46,364 nt of DNA from Acidimicrobiaceae bacterium (GCA_026713105.1 JAPOPC010000011.1:1-46364), one strand, 5' to 3'. Positions 1 to 9,102 are shown, counted from the first letter of the stretch. The notes: generated by a model from the letters alone, not told the origin. Made by a program: numbers and translations.

Positions 1-255
1 GTCGTCCATCGTGAAGCCGACCGTCCAGTTGAGGCGGCAGGCCATGCCCACGATCTGGTCGGTGGTATGGATGGCGTTGGGGCGGCGCACACGTGGCACC
101 GCTTCCATGTCCTCGACGGTCTCGAAGAGCTTCATGCCGATTGGCGTGGTGCGCAGCCGAAGGACGGCCTGCAGTCTGCCCAGCAGTTCGTCCCAATCGA
201 TCGACGCGGTTCGCACGTGCGCTGCGGTCTCGGTCGTTGCATCGGTCTGGGCCAC
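1..255 (-). CDS. DUF169 family protein, N-terminal part (runs off the left edge)
   Basis: Read on the minus strand, bases 255 to 1 give 85 open codons from a GTG start; GAGGGAG about five bases before the GTG acts as ribosome binding site. The peptide contains LRLRTTPIGMKLFE and, later, TDQIVGMACRLNW, which match the N-terminal pattern of the DUF169 family (COG2043), whose biochemical role is unknown. The gene is cut by the window edge, so its length and C-terminus cannot be judged. It diverges from the enoyl-CoA hydratase at 391, and a symmetrical promoter-like inverted repeat lies between them at 321-349. The family call is from memory of the motif, so it is moderately sure. Confidence 0.7.
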   Translation of the reverse strand, partial: MAQTDATTETAAHVRTASIDWDELLGRLQAVLRLRTTPIGMKLFETVEDMEAVPRVRRPNAIHTTDQIVGMACRLNWTVGFTMDD

Positions 256-320
256 GGCTTCTCCCTCTCGTCCGGCTGCCCTGTCGTTCCCGGATTCACA
301 GGTCCGCCGTCTTCGCAGGG

Positions 321-349
321 TCACGCTAGTTCGGCGACCACTAGCGTGA
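321..349. promoter_or_regulatory. Divergent promoter candidate with 9-bp inverted repeat
   Basis: TCACGCTAG at 321-329 and CTAGCGTGA at 341-349 are perfect inverted repeats separated by 11 bases. Each arm contains the -10-like hexamer TAGCGT reading outward, one toward the DUF169 gene on the left and one toward the enoyl-CoA hydratase on the right. The same hexamer stands before several other genes in this window. Leader lengths would be roughly 40 nt to the right and 60 nt to the left. It could also be an operator for a dimeric regulator overlapping both promoters. Confidence 0.5.
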
Positions 350-390
350 GCCGCCGAGCGAGCGCAGACCGAGTGATGGGAGACGGGGCA

Positions 391-1173
391 ATGGCAGATG
401 GACTGAGAATCGAACGGGACGGGCGTGTCGGGCTGGTGATCATGGATCGCCCGCCGCACAACTTCCTGAGCTACCGCCAGGTGCACGACATCGCCGATGC
501 CATGGTCTCCCTGGAAGAAGACATGAGCATCGGCTGTGCCGTGCTGGCAGCCGAGGGCCGCTCGTTTTGTGCCGGTGCCGACCTGGGAGGCGAAGGTGTG
601 GGCGGCGGCGCCGAGGAAAAGGTCGGCGGCAGCGCAACACTGCAGCTGTATCAGGGCTCGGGGCGGCTGTTCGACGTGACGCTGCCGATCGTGGGTGCGA
701 TTCACGGCCCGGCCATCGGTGGCGGACTGGGCCTCGCGATGGTGCCCGACATCAGAATCACCTGCCCCGAGGCTCGGTTCTGTGCGAACTTCGCCTCGCT
801 GGGGATTCATCAGGGCTTCGGCATGAGCGTCACGATGCCGCTGCTGCTGGGGCCTGAGCGCGCTGCGAAGGTGCTGCTGGGAGCCAAGCGCTACAAGGGC
901 GACGAGGCGGTCGGGCTGGGTCTGGCTGACGAGTGCGTACCCGCAGATCAGGTGCGTGACCGCGCCATCGAGGTCGCCCGAGAGATCGCCACCAACGCAC
1001 CGCTGGCCGTGCGAGCCATCAAGGCCACTCTTCGATTGGGATTGGGCGGCAAGGTGCGCGAGGTCACCCAGCGCGAGGCGGCAGAACAACTGCGCCTGTC
1101 GGGCACCGAGGACGCCCGCGAGGGCATGAAGGCGGTGTCCGAGCGCCGGCCTGGGAACTTCACGGGTCGCTGA
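391..1173 (+). CDS. Enoyl-CoA hydratase/isomerase family protein
   Basis: A 260-residue crotonase-fold protein, normal length for the family. GRSFCAGADLGG gives the first oxyanion-hole strand and HGPAIGGGLGLAM the second, followed by a Cys-rich ITCPEARFCAN stretch and GIHQGFG. Members hydrate or isomerise acyl-CoA thioesters, usually in beta-oxidation, in the cytoplasm; the substrate cannot be read from sequence. The ATG at 391 is preferred because GGGAG lies eight bases upstream; an in-frame ATG at 376 and a much longer open frame back to 67 lack both homology and a binding site. It is transcribed away from the DUF169 gene. Confidence 0.88.
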   Translation: MADGLRIERDGRVGLVIMDRPPHNFLSYRQVHDIADAMVSLEEDMSIGCAVLAAEGRSFCAGADLGGEGVGGGAEEKVGGSATLQLYQGSGRLFDVTLPIVGAIHGPAIGGGLGLAMVPDIRITCPEARFCANFASLGIHQGFGMSVTMPLLLGPERAAKVLLGAKRYKGDEAVGLGLADECVPADQVRDRAIEVAREIATNAPLAVRAIKATLRLGLGGKVREVTQREAAEQLRLSGTEDAREGMKAVSERRPGNFTGR

Positions 1174-1231
1174 GCCGGCTTGGGGGCGCCAAGCCGCCTT
1201 CTGCGATCTTCCAAGGGTCGCGAGGCGCGAC

Positions 1232-2158
1232 ATGATGAGTGTCATGCGCATCGCGATCACAGGGTTTCGTGGACTGATCGGCAAAGCACTCGCAGCGAAC
1301 TTGCGCACGGACGGCCACGAGATTGTTGGCATCTCGCGTTCACGCGAACCTGCTGCAGCGCCGAGCGGCTCCAGTCAGTCCATTGAGCAGACGGCGGTAT
1401 GGGACGTGGCCGCCGGGACTATCGACGCTGCCGCGCTTGAGGGGCTCGACGCCGTTGTTCACCTGGCGGGGGAGAGCATCGGCGGCCGCTGGTCGGCTCG
1501 AAAGAAGGCAGCGATCATGTCGAGCCGTGTTGAGTCGACCAAGCTGCTGGCCGACACCGTCCGGTCGCTCGACGCCAAGCCGTCGGTGTTCGTCAGCGGC
1601 TCGGCCGTCGGCTTCTACGGCAATCGGGGCGAAGAGGAACTGACCGAATGGTCGCTGCCCGGCGATGGCTTTCTGGCCGAGGTGTGCAAGCAATGGGAAC
1701 GGGCTGCGGTGCCGATTCCCGACGCTGGTGTGCGTCTCGTGCGCATCCGCACCGGCCTGGTAGTCGGGCCTGGGGCCGAGGCCATCGAGCGGATGGCGAA
1801 GATCACGCGGCTCGGCGCCGGTGGTCCGCTCGGCGACGGCCGGCAGTGGTGGAGTTGGATCAGCCTCAACGACGAAGTGCGGGCCATCCGCCATCTCATC
1901 GACAGCGATGTGGATGGGGCGTTCAACCTGACGGCTCCGAACCCCGCTCGCCAGCGCGACTTCCAGCGGGCACTGAGCACCGCGCTGCGACGCCCGTCGT
2001 TCATGCCGGCGCCGCAGTTCGCCATCCGTGCCGCACTGGGCGAGATGGGCCAGGCGCTGCTGCTGGATTCCACCCGAGTGCTTCCCGACGCTCTCACTGA
2101 CGACGGGTTCGAATTCGCCGATCCCGACTTGGAGACCGCGCTCGCAGCAGCTCTGTAG
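1232..2158 (+). CDS. TIGR01777 family NAD(P)-dependent epimerase-like protein
   Basis: A 308-residue protein beginning with a Rossmann nucleotide-binding segment, ITGFRGLIGKALAANL, followed by VVHLAGESIGGRWSARKKA, a signature of the TIGR01777 (YfcH-like) branch of the extended short-chain dehydrogenase family. The C-terminal roughly 50 residues, with FNLTAPNPARQRDF and a PxFAIRAALGEMGQALLLDS segment, match the DUF1731 tail of these proteins. Substrates are unknown. Starts at 1232, 1235 and 1244 are all ATG in frame; most relatives begin close to the last one, and only a weak GAGGCG lies upstream. It ends about 100 bases before the amidase gene. Confidence 0.85.
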   Translation: MMSVMRIAITGFRGLIGKALAANLRTDGHEIVGISRSREPAAAPSGSSQSIEQTAVWDVAAGTIDAAALEGLDAVVHLAGESIGGRWSARKKAAIMSSRVESTKLLADTVRSLDAKPSVFVSGSAVGFYGNRGEEELTEWSLPGDGFLAEVCKQWERAAVPIPDAGVRLVRIRTGLVVGPGAEAIERMAKITRLGAGGPLGDGRQWWSWISLNDEVRAIRHLIDSDVDGAFNLTAPNPARQRDFQRALSTALRRPSFMPAPQFAIRAALGEMGQALLLDSTRVLPDALTDDGFEFADPDLETALAAAL

Positions 2159-2248
2159 AGGCAGCGATCACGCTGCTGGGTCGCGTTGGCGTGGTTGTGG
2201 CAGTTCTGGGGCGGCGGCGAACACGCTGTCGATTACAGCCCGGCGTTC

Positions 2249-2261
2249 TAGCGTGGCCGCC
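2249..2261 (+). promoter_or_regulatory. -10-like TAGCGT for a leaderless start
   Basis: TAGCGT at 2249-2254 lies seven bases (GGCCGCC) before the ATG at 2262, and no Shine-Dalgarno sequence is present. This is the spacing expected when transcription begins at or next to the start codon. The same arrangement occurs before 10322, 14363, 31194 (minus strand), 36134 and 43386. No clear -35 box was seen. Confidence 0.5.
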
Positions 2262-4532
2262 ATGACTCACGGCAGTGATTCACAAGGCGGCGCTGAGGGC
2301 GCTCTCGGCGCGACCGTCCGGAGGGATCAGTGGGGGATCGCCCACGTCGAGGCCCAGACGGCCGAGGCGGCATTCGCAGCGCAGGGCTGGGTAGCGGCCG
2401 ATGACCGGATCTGGCAGATGGAGTGGGACCGACGCCGGGCGATGGGACGCTGGTCCGAGGTCGTCGGCATGGCCGGAGCTCGCGAGGATGCCTTCTTCCG
2501 CCGGCTCGGACTCGCTGCGATCTCCCAGACCGACTACGAAGCGCTTGAGACCCGCACCCGGGCGATGTGCGAGGCCTACGCCAGGGGCGTGAACCGTTGG
2601 CTGGCCGACCACGCCGAAGCGCTGCCGCCCGAGTTCGAGCACCATCCGGCACCGCCCGAACCGTGGGAGCCGTGGCACTGCGTGGCGGTCTACAAGCTGC
2701 GCCACATTTTCATGGGCACGCTCACGCGCAAGCTGTGGCGCGGGCGCATCATGGCCCAGGCTGGCCCTGATGCTGTGATGGCCACCGTCGGCGACATCGA
2801 AGCCGACGCTGCGATGGTGCCGGGCGATGCTCCCCGCCCCGATCTGCTCGCCGACGCCGCGAGCGTGCTCGACGCAAGCGCAGCGGACATGGCGGCCTTG
2901 GCGGCGGCTATGGACTCCGACGGTGCATCTAACTCATGGGCGCTCAGCGGCGGGCGCACTGCGAGCGGCAAGCCGCTGCTCGCCGGCGATCCGCACCGAG
3001 GCATCGAATTCCCGAACGTGTATCACCAGTGCCACCTGCGCTGCGACGAATTCGATGCAATCGGCATGGGCTTCCCCGGCGTGCCGGGTTTCCCGCATTT
3101 CGGCCACAACGCGGAGGTCGCCTGGGGCATCACCCATGGCATGTGCGACGACACCGACGTGTTCGTGGAGCGATTCGAGGAGGGTTCCGCGCTGGGGGAG
3201 CCGTGGCGAACCGAGAAACTCGAGATCCGTGGTGAGGGCACGGTTGAGGTGCTGTGCGGGGCGACGCCCCGAGGTCCGGTGGTGCTCGGCGATCCCGCCG
3301 ACGGGTTAGCGCTATCGATGCAGTGGACCGGCATGTTCGGTGCCGACACGACGCTCGACGCGATCTGGCCGATGCTGGTGTCCCGTTCGACGTCGGAGCT
3401 GATTGAGGCAGTCCGGCCGTGGGTGCTGCCCGTCAACAACCTGCTGGCGGCTGATCACTCCGGCGCAATCGCGTTCAAGATCCGGGGCCGCGTCATCGAG
3501 CGATCTCCAGCGAGCCGATGGACCCCCGTACCCGGCACCGACGAGTTCGCCTGGGACGGTTTGGCGCCAGTGCCCTTCGAGGAACTGCCCCGATGGAGCG
3601 ATCCTGCGAGGGGCTACCTGGTGACCGCCAACAACCGCACGGCCGATGGCGGCCCGTTCATCTCGCTGGACTTCGCCGGCCCAAGCCGCCATGACCGCAT
3701 CTGCGAACTGCTGGCGCCCATGAGCGACGCAACCGTCGCGGACATGAGCGCCATCCACGCCGACGTGACCTCGCTCGTGGCCCCCAAAGTGCTCGGCCTA
3801 ATCCTGGAGTACGCAGTCGAGTGCGGCCATGAGCTGTCGCACACGCTGCTCGACATGCTCGCCGATTGGGACCAGGCCATGACTGCCGATTCGGCCCCAG
3901 CGACCATCTACGCGGTCGTCAAGCGGCGCCTCATCGAAGCGATCGTCGAGCGGCTCGGCATTGCCGGCGCTCAGCTCGGCGCTGCAGGATGGCCTCCCGC
4001 CGCCGAGGCCAGCCGCATGGCTGCGGGCGCCGCCACACGGATGCTCTGCGAGCGCAACCTCGACGCGGTACCCGGGCTCGACAACCCCATCGCACGTCGC
4101 ATGGCGGCCAGCGCCTGCGTGGACGAGACCGCGGCCGAGCTGACCCAGCGGCTCGGCGGTGACCCGCAGGAATGGACGTGGGGGAGGGTGCACCGCATGG
4201 CCTCCCCGCATCCGCTCGCTTCAGCGCTTGCTGCTGCACGAGACCTGCATCCGCCCGTTGACGGCTGCGCAGGCGATGGCGACACCGTCCGCCAGGGCGG
4301 CACCGCACCCGAGACGGGCGAGCGGGCCATCCACGGCTCAGTTGCCCGCTACGCATTCGATCTCGGCGACTGGGACAACTCGGGTTGGGTGGTTCCCCAC
4401 GGGGTGTCGGGCGTGCGCGGCAGCGGCCACGACCTCGACCAGCGCCAAGCATGGCTCGACTGCGAGTTGATCCCGATGGCCTACAGCCCGCAAGCAGTGG
4501 CCTCGGTCACGGCCCATGAGTACGAGATCTAG
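2262..4532 (+). CDS. Penicillin acylase (Ntn-hydrolase) family amidase
   Basis: A 756-residue protein of the penicillin acylase family, which hydrolyses amides such as N-acyl-homoserine lactones, beta-lactam side chains or N-acylated amino acids. The likely autocatalytic cleavage point and nucleophile is Ser223 in GASNSWALSG, followed by GKPLLAGDPH, the normal start of the beta chain. The alpha-chain segment shows DQWGIAHVEA and AADDRIWQMEWDRRRAMGR, typical of the family. No convincing signal peptide precedes it, so cytoplasmic location is possible, whereas many relatives are exported. The ATG at 2262 is chosen because homology starts there and TAGCGT lies seven bases upstream; an open frame continues back to 2028 inside the epimerase gene but is a shadow. 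The esterase gene follows after 27 bases, suggesting co-transcription. Confidence 0.88.
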   Translation: MTHGSDSQGGAEGALGATVRRDQWGIAHVEAQTAEAAFAAQGWVAADDRIWQMEWDRRRAMGRWSEVVGMAGAREDAFFRRLGLAAISQTDYEALETRTRAMCEAYARGVNRWLADHAEALPPEFEHHPAPPEPWEPWHCVAVYKLRHIFMGTLTRKLWRGRIMAQAGPDAVMATVGDIEADAAMVPGDAPRPDLLADAASVLDASAADMAALAAAMDSDGASNSWALSGGRTASGKPLLAGDPHRGIEFPNVYHQCHLRCDEFDAIGMGFPGVPGFPHFGHNAEVAWGITHGMCDDTDVFVERFEEGSALGEPWRTEKLEIRGEGTVEVLCGATPRGPVVLGDPADGLALSMQWTGMFGADTTLDAIWPMLVSRSTSELIEAVRPWVLPVNNLLAADHSGAIAFKIRGRVIERSPASRWTPVPGTDEFAWDGLAPVPFEELPRWSDPARGYLVTANNRTADGGPFISLDFAGPSRHDRICELLAPMSDATVADMSAIHADVTSLVAPKVLGLILEYAVECGHELSHTLLDMLADWDQAMTADSAPATIYAVVKRRLIEAIVERLGIAGAQLGAAGWPPAAEASRMAAGAATRMLCERNLDAVPGLDNPIARRMAASACVDETAAELTQRLGGDPQEWTWGRVHRMASPHPLASALAAARDLHPPVDGCAGDGDTVRQGGTAPETGERAIHGSVARYAFDLGDWDNSGWVVPHGVSGVRGSGHDLDQRQAWLDCELIPMAYSPQAVASVTAHEYEI

Positions 4533-4559
4533 GCCCACGTTGCCGCACTGCCGCTGCGC

Positions 4560-5528
4560 ATGCGCCGCGACGTGGCCATCGTGAGCACCGACCGGGAAGC
4601 GGCGCCGTTCCTTCGGCGGCACCAGTTGTCTCCCGAAGCCATCGCTTACAAGGCCCGGCGAAAACCGTCGGTGCCGATCCAGATGCCCGACTTCTCGGAC
4701 CGTGCTGCGGTGGCGCGCTGGCGAGCGGAGACCAATGCGCTGTGGGGCGAAGACGACAACCCAGAAGTGCCGCATCAGCAGGAGATGGTCGGCGGCGTCG
4801 CCTGTCTCGTTGCCGGGCCGACGACGGCCGACGGGTCGCCGAACACCGCCGGACCGGCAGTGGCTGCTGGGCCGTCAGTATCAAAAGGGACACCCACGGT
4901 CGTCTATGCCCACGGCGGCGGCTATGTGCTTGGCAGCGCAGCCGTCGCCATTCCGATCACTGCCCGCTTGGCCCAGACTCTGCCGGTGGTTTCGGTGGAC
5001 TACCGCCAGCCGCCCCAGCACCCGTTCCCCGCCGCGCTCGACGACGTGCTGGCGGTGTACCAAGCACTCAGCGTTGGCGGCACACCGGTTGCGCTCGCCG
5101 GGGATTCATCGGGGGGAGCGCTCGCGCTCAGCGCTGCGGTGACAATGACCGCTGCCAACCTGCGGCCCGCAGCGGTCGCGCTGTTCAGCCCTTTGCTTGA
5201 CCACGTGTCCGTGCCTGGCAACTCGCTTTCCGATGACGAGGGACGCCGGCTCATTGATCATTACGTCGGCGACGCCGATCCAGCCGACCCTCGCCTGTCG
5301 CCGCTGCGGGCCGAGCTCAGGGGCCTGCCGCCCGTGCTCGTCCAAGCGGCGGCCGGTGAGCCGCTCGCAGCCCAGGCCCATGGATTCCAGCACCGAGCGA
5401 CGGCGGCAGGTGTCGACGTCACCCTCGATCTCTGGGATGGCATGTGGCACACCTGGCATTACCACGCGCTGCCGGAGGCCGACGAGGCGCTCGCAGAGGC
5501 TGCTGGATTTGTGGCGGCGTCGCTTTAG
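4560..5528 (+). CDS. Alpha/beta hydrolase, hormone-sensitive-lipase-type esterase
   Basis: A 322-residue hydrolase with the two hallmarks of the HSL (family IV) esterases: HGGG at residues 118-121, which forms the oxyanion hole, and GDSSGG at 181-186 with nucleophile Ser183. The likely catalytic histidine is in WDGMWHTW near residue 298. Such enzymes cleave short acyl esters. The stretch between residues 85 and 110 is an Ala/Pro/Thr-rich linker. An in-frame stop at 4530 limits the start; ATG 4560 has no obvious ribosome binding site, so GTG 4572 is also possible. It follows the amidase by 27 bases and its stop overlaps the stop region of the convergent hydrolase by four bases. Confidence 0.85.
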   Translation: MRRDVAIVSTDREAAPFLRRHQLSPEAIAYKARRKPSVPIQMPDFSDRAAVARWRAETNALWGEDDNPEVPHQQEMVGGVACLVAGPTTADGSPNTAGPAVAAGPSVSKGTPTVVYAHGGGYVLGSAAVAIPITARLAQTLPVVSVDYRQPPQHPFPAALDDVLAVYQALSVGGTPVALAGDSSGGALALSAAVTMTAANLRPAAVALFSPLLDHVSVPGNSLSDDEGRRLIDHYVGDADPADPRLSPLRAELRGLPPVLVQAAAGEPLAAQAHGFQHRATAAGVDVTLDLWDGMWHTWHYHALPEADEALAEAAGFVAASL

Positions 5529-6400
5529 CCCTGCAGATGGGCCGTGACGGCCGCCACGACGGCGGCGGGCTGCTCGTAGGGCAGCATGTGCCCGGCACCG
5601 TCGACCAACTCGACGCTGGCCTCGGGCAATGCCGCTTGCCACGCGTCGGCGTAGGCCGGCGGGATCAGCCGATCCTGGCGTCCCCACACCAGCAGCGTGG
5701 GCACCGTCACCCGGTAGGCCCGCTCGGAGAACCTTCGGTTGGGAATCGGGAACAGGATCTTGCCGGCCATGCCCTGCTGGCGTGCCCGGGCCACCATGAA
5801 CCGCGTCAGCGTCTCATTGTCGGAGAAGTCGGCACCACCGGTCAGCACTTCCTCGCCCACGTTGGGATCGGCGAAGAGCACCTCGGCGAGCTGATAGGGG
5901 AGCATGGCGAAGATGTCGGGAATCGGGTGATCGCCCAGCCATATCCCCGCAGGGCACAGCAAGGCCATGCGCGCTACTGACTGGGGTGCCAGCGCCGCCA
6001 TCTCCGCCGCGATCATGCCGCCCATCGAGTGGCCCAACAGGTGCAGCTCGCTGTTTCCGTCGCCCTCCAGCAGGCCCATCTCGGTGGCCACATCCCAGCC
6101 GTGCAGCGCAAAATCAGCCATGTCTGAGAGGCGGTCCTCGTCGCCGTGCTCGCTCCACGCGGGCCACACCGGTGCCACCACCCGCAGCCCGGCTTCGACC
6201 AGGCCGTCGAGCACGGGCTCGCCCGGCAGCCATCCACCGGCGCCGTGCAGTGCCAGCACGGTCGCCGTACCGGCAGACGCCCCGCCGGCAGGCTCATAAA
6301 CCCGCACGGGTGCAGTCACCGAACGCCGGGTTGTGACGATGACCTCGTCGAAGGCTGGCGCGGGGGCTGCGTCAGTTGAATCCAGCTCAGTTGCGCTCAC
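5525..6400 (-). CDS. Alpha/beta hydrolase, last gene of a four-gene operon
   Basis: A 291-residue alpha/beta hydrolase. ALHGAGGW near residue 50 is the oxyanion-loop region, GHSMGG at 123-128 holds nucleophile Ser125, WGRQDRLIPP carries the usual acidic residue, and GAGHMLPYEQP carries the catalytic histidine. The family covers C-C bond hydrolases, esterases and lactonases; which applies is unknown. The GTG start at 6400 overlaps the stop of the upstream monooxygenase gene in a GTGA arrangement, so translational coupling is likely. With the P450 and acyl-CoA dehydrogenase further upstream it may open or release an oxidised intermediate. Its 3' end meets the convergent esterase with a four-base overlap. 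Confidence 0.85.
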   Translation of the reverse strand: MSATELDSTDAAPAPAFDEVIVTTRRSVTAPVRVYEPAGGASAGTATVLALHGAGGWLPGEPVLDGLVEAGLRVVAPVWPAWSEHGDEDRLSDMADFALHGWDVATEMGLLEGDGNSELHLLGHSMGGMIAAEMAALAPQSVARMALLCPAGIWLGDHPIPDIFAMLPYQLAEVLFADPNVGEEVLTGGADFSDNETLTRFMVARARQQGMAGKILFPIPNRRFSERAYRVTVPTLLVWGRQDRLIPPAYADAWQAALPEASVELVDGAGHMLPYEQPAAVVAAVTAHLQG

Positions 6401-7680
6401 GCCACAGGTCCCTTGGGTGCTTCGGGGTAGCGGCGGGCGTCGGCCATGGTGTCCTCGGGACGCACCCGCTCATCCATGGGCTTGCACCACCAGTCCTCCG
6501 CGTCGGCGAACTCGTCGCCCCAGATGCCACGCAGGCCCGGCATGACCTTCTCGGCGAACAGCTGGCTCGAATAGCGGGTCTTCCAGTCGGGCATGTTGCC
6601 CATGTGCAGCAAGCAGAACACGGTGCCCACACGAAGCCGCTTGATCATGTCCTCCATGCGCTCGCGTACGGTGTCCGGCGAGCCTGCAATCACGTAGCCG
6701 CCCTCGACCAGGTCTTTCCAGGTCAGCCGCTTGAACAGCGCCTGGTTCTCCTTGCGGAACTGGTCGAGCTTGCCTGCCTGGATGGTCTTGACCGTGCGGT
6801 AGCCCGGCGGGTCGGCAAAGCCGGGGAACACATGCAGGCAGCGGTTGAAGAAATACAGCATGTGCTCGCTGTACAGCTCTTCGGCCTCAGCGTTGGTGGC
6901 CGCCGTGCAGATGATCTGCGCGAACCCGGCGCGGCCCGGCGTCATCGACTTCTCCATCTCGGCCACCCGGTTCCAGTAGCCATCCATGAGCGTCTGGCCC
7001 GCCAGATAGCCGTTGAAGCTGAGGTAGGAGTAGTTGTATTCGTGCTCGAGACAGAAGTCCCAAGTCTCGATCGAGCCGCCGCCGGGGATGTAGATCGGCG
7101 GGTGCGGCTGCTGGATCGGCTTGGGCCAGCAGTTCACGTACCGAAGCTGGGTGTACTTGCCGTCGAAGGCGAACACGTCAGGGTTGGTCCACGCCTCCAT
7201 GATCAGGTCGTGCGCTTCGTAGTACTTCTCACGGGTCAGCGCAGGGATCTGCCCGTAGGTGAAGTTGGTGTCCATCGGGGTGCCCACCGGGAAACCCGCT
7301 ACGAGCCGACCGCCGCTGAGGCAGTCGAGCATGGCGAATTCCTCAGCTACCCGGTGCGGCGGGTTGTACAGCGCGATCGAGTTGCCGATCACGCAGATCG
7401 CCGCCTGTGAGGTCCGCCGCGCAAGCCCTGCCGCGATGATGTTGGGGCTCGGCATGATGCCGTAGGCGTTCTGGTGATGCTCGTTGACGCCGATGCCGTC
7501 GAAGCCGAGCTCGTCGGCGAACTCGAGCTGGTCCATGTACTCGTGGTAGACGCCGTTGGCGCGTTCGGGATCGAACAACGACCCGTCGATGTCCACCCAT
7601 ACCGAACGGTGTTCGGTCTTGAAGTCGTCGGGCAGGTCCGGCCACGGCATCAGGTTGAACCAGCAGAACTTCACGGTCAT
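6397..7680 (-). CDS. Luciferase-like (LLM class) flavin- or F420-dependent monooxygenase
   Basis: A 427-residue protein of the bacterial luciferase-like family. FADELGFDGIGVNEHH near residue 55 and LDCLSGGRLVAGFPVG near 125 are the standard TIM-barrel motifs; VEGGYVIAGSPDTVRERM near 350 is the usual C-terminal cofactor and substrate segment. Members use reduced FMN or F420 to oxidise or reduce hydrophobic substrates; the cofactor cannot be decided from sequence alone. It is somewhat longer than typical members. ATG at 7680 is preferred because AAGGAG lies seven bases upstream. The upstream P450 ends 46 bases away and the downstream hydrolase overlaps, so the genes probably share a transcript. 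Confidence 0.85.
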   Translation of the reverse strand: MTVKFCWFNLMPWPDLPDDFKTEHRSVWVDIDGSLFDPERANGVYHEYMDQLEFADELGFDGIGVNEHHQNAYGIMPSPNIIAAGLARRTSQAAICVIGNSIALYNPPHRVAEEFAMLDCLSGGRLVAGFPVGTPMDTNFTYGQIPALTREKYYEAHDLIMEAWTNPDVFAFDGKYTQLRYVNCWPKPIQQPHPPIYIPGGGSIETWDFCLEHEYNYSYLSFNGYLAGQTLMDGYWNRVAEMEKSMTPGRAGFAQIICTAATNAEAEELYSEHMLYFFNRCLHVFPGFADPPGYRTVKTIQAGKLDQFRKENQALFKRLTWKDLVEGGYVIAGSPDTVRERMEDMIKRLRVGTVFCLLHMGNMPDWKTRYSSQLFAEKVMPGLRGIWGDEFADAEDWWCKPMDERVRPEDTMADARRYPEAPKGPVA

Positions 7681-7726
7681 GTGGGGACTCCTTGGGTGAC
7701 TGGACTCAGCGAGACAACAGTGTGGG

Positions 7727-9064
7727 CTAACGGCGAGCGACTCGGACGGGGAGGTGGGTGTAGCCGTGGATGAACGACGAGAAGGAGCGCTGAGGCTCGG
7801 CTTGGATCTCGATCCGCTCGAATCGGGGGAGGATCTCTTCCCACAGCACCCGCAGTTGGAGTTCGGCCAGCCGGCTGCCCAAGCAGTAATGGAATCCGTA
7901 GCCGAACGAGAGGTGACGATCGGCGTTGTGGCGCTCGAGGTCGAGATCGTCAGCATTGTCGCCGAAGACATCTTCGTCCCGGTTGGCTGACACGTACCAC
8001 ATCAGCACCTGGTCGTCCTTGCGGATCTGGCGGCCTCCGATCTCGCAGTCGGTCGTGGCGGTTCGCCGCATGTAGGACAGCGGCGTCTGCCAGCGGATCA
8101 TCTCGGGAACGAAGTTGGCGACGAGTTCGGGATTCGCGTTGAGCTTGTCGTACTGGTCGCCGAACTTGTTGAGCGCATACACGCTGCCCGACATCGTGTT
8201 GCGCGTGGTGTCGTTGCCGCCCACGATCAGCAGGAGCAGATTGCCGAGCTGGTCGGCAGCGGCCATGTGGCGTGTCGCCTCGCCGTGGACCAGCATCGAG
8301 ATCATGTCGTCACCCGGGTTGGCCCGCCGCTCTTCCCAGAGCCCTTCGAAATACGACAGGCACTCGGCGAGCTCCTCGCGCCGTTGAGCGCCGGACTCCA
8401 CCACTCCACCGGGTTCGGGCAGCGTCGTGACGACGTCGGACCAGCGGGTGAGCTTGCGCCGATCTTCCAGCGGGAAGTCGAAGAGCGTTGCCAGCATCAG
8501 CGTAGTCAGCTCCACCGACACCGTCTCGACCCAGTCGAATGTCTCGCCCTCAGGGAGCGAGTCGAGCACGGCAGCCGCACGTTCACGGATGAGCGGCTCG
8601 AGGTTTCGCAGATTGCTCGGCGCCATCATCGGCTGCACCGTGCGGCGCTGGCGGGGGTGCTCGGGCGGGGCCATGGCGATGAACGCCATGAGCTGTATCG
8701 AGTCGGACGACTGTCGGTCGATCGGCGGCCCGATCGCGATGCCGTGCGCGGACGAGAACGTCTCGTGGTCGCTCTCGACGGCGCGGACGTCAGCCCACTT
8801 GGTCACCGACCAGTAGCGACCCGCGGAGCCCAACTCGTTGAAGTGGACAGGATCTTCCCGGCGCAGGCGCGCGAAGTGATCGTGCCAACGGTCGTCGCGA
8901 AACAGGTGGGGGTTCAGCGGGTTGATGTCTTCGAGGGCAAGTTCGGCCGCCGGCGGGACACCGCCGCCGAAGACTGCCTGTTCCCGCTCGGGATGTCGAC
9001 CGGCACCGGCCCGCCACGCCTCCCGCTCAGCCTCAGTCGTGTCTGCCACGTCGGTCACCCCCAA
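7727..9064 (-). CDS. Cytochrome P450, CYP153-like
   Basis: A P450 of up to 445 residues. The haem-binding loop is FGYGFHYCLG at 387-396 with Cys394 as thiolate ligand; the I-helix has VGGNDTTRN at 281-289 and the K-helix ExxR is E321 to R324. The combination VGGNDTTRNTMSG, EMIRWQTPLSYMRRTA and MWYVSANRDEDVF closely resembles CYP153, the alkane and fatty-acid terminal hydroxylases, but that subfamily call is from motif memory. No ferredoxin or reductase gene adjoins it, so redox partners must be elsewhere. The longest frame starts at a TTG; GTG at 9058 or 9049 is as plausible, as none has a good ribosome binding site. The acyl-CoA dehydrogenase stops 38 bases upstream. Confidence 0.85.
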   Translation of the reverse strand: MGVTDVADTTEAEREAWRAGAGRHPEREQAVFGGGVPPAAELALEDINPLNPHLFRDDRWHDHFARLRREDPVHFNELGSAGRYWSVTKWADVRAVESDHETFSSAHGIAIGPPIDRQSSDSIQLMAFIAMAPPEHPRQRRTVQPMMAPSNLRNLEPLIRERAAAVLDSLPEGETFDWVETVSVELTTLMLATLFDFPLEDRRKLTRWSDVVTTLPEPGGVVESGAQRREELAECLSYFEGLWEERRANPGDDMISMLVHGEATRHMAAADQLGNLLLLIVGGNDTTRNTMSGSVYALNKFGDQYDKLNANPELVANFVPEMIRWQTPLSYMRRTATTDCEIGGRQIRKDDQVLMWYVSANRDEDVFGDNADDLDLERHNADRHLSFGYGFHYCLGSRLAELQLRVLWEEILPRFERIEIQAEPQRSFSSFIHGYTHLPVRVARR

Positions 9065-9102
9065 CGACGAATCGGCTGCGTTTCGTCGGCCAACTGCAGA
9101 CC

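Noticed and set aside
2028..2261. N-terminal extension of the penicillin-acylase frame
   Set aside because: It lies inside the epimerase gene in another frame; family homology begins at 2262 where a leaderless promoter is placed.
6376..7410. Plus-strand open frame of about 344 codons
   Set aside because: Antisense to the luciferase-like monooxygenase, with no recognisable motif; the minus-strand gene has a strong ribosome binding site.
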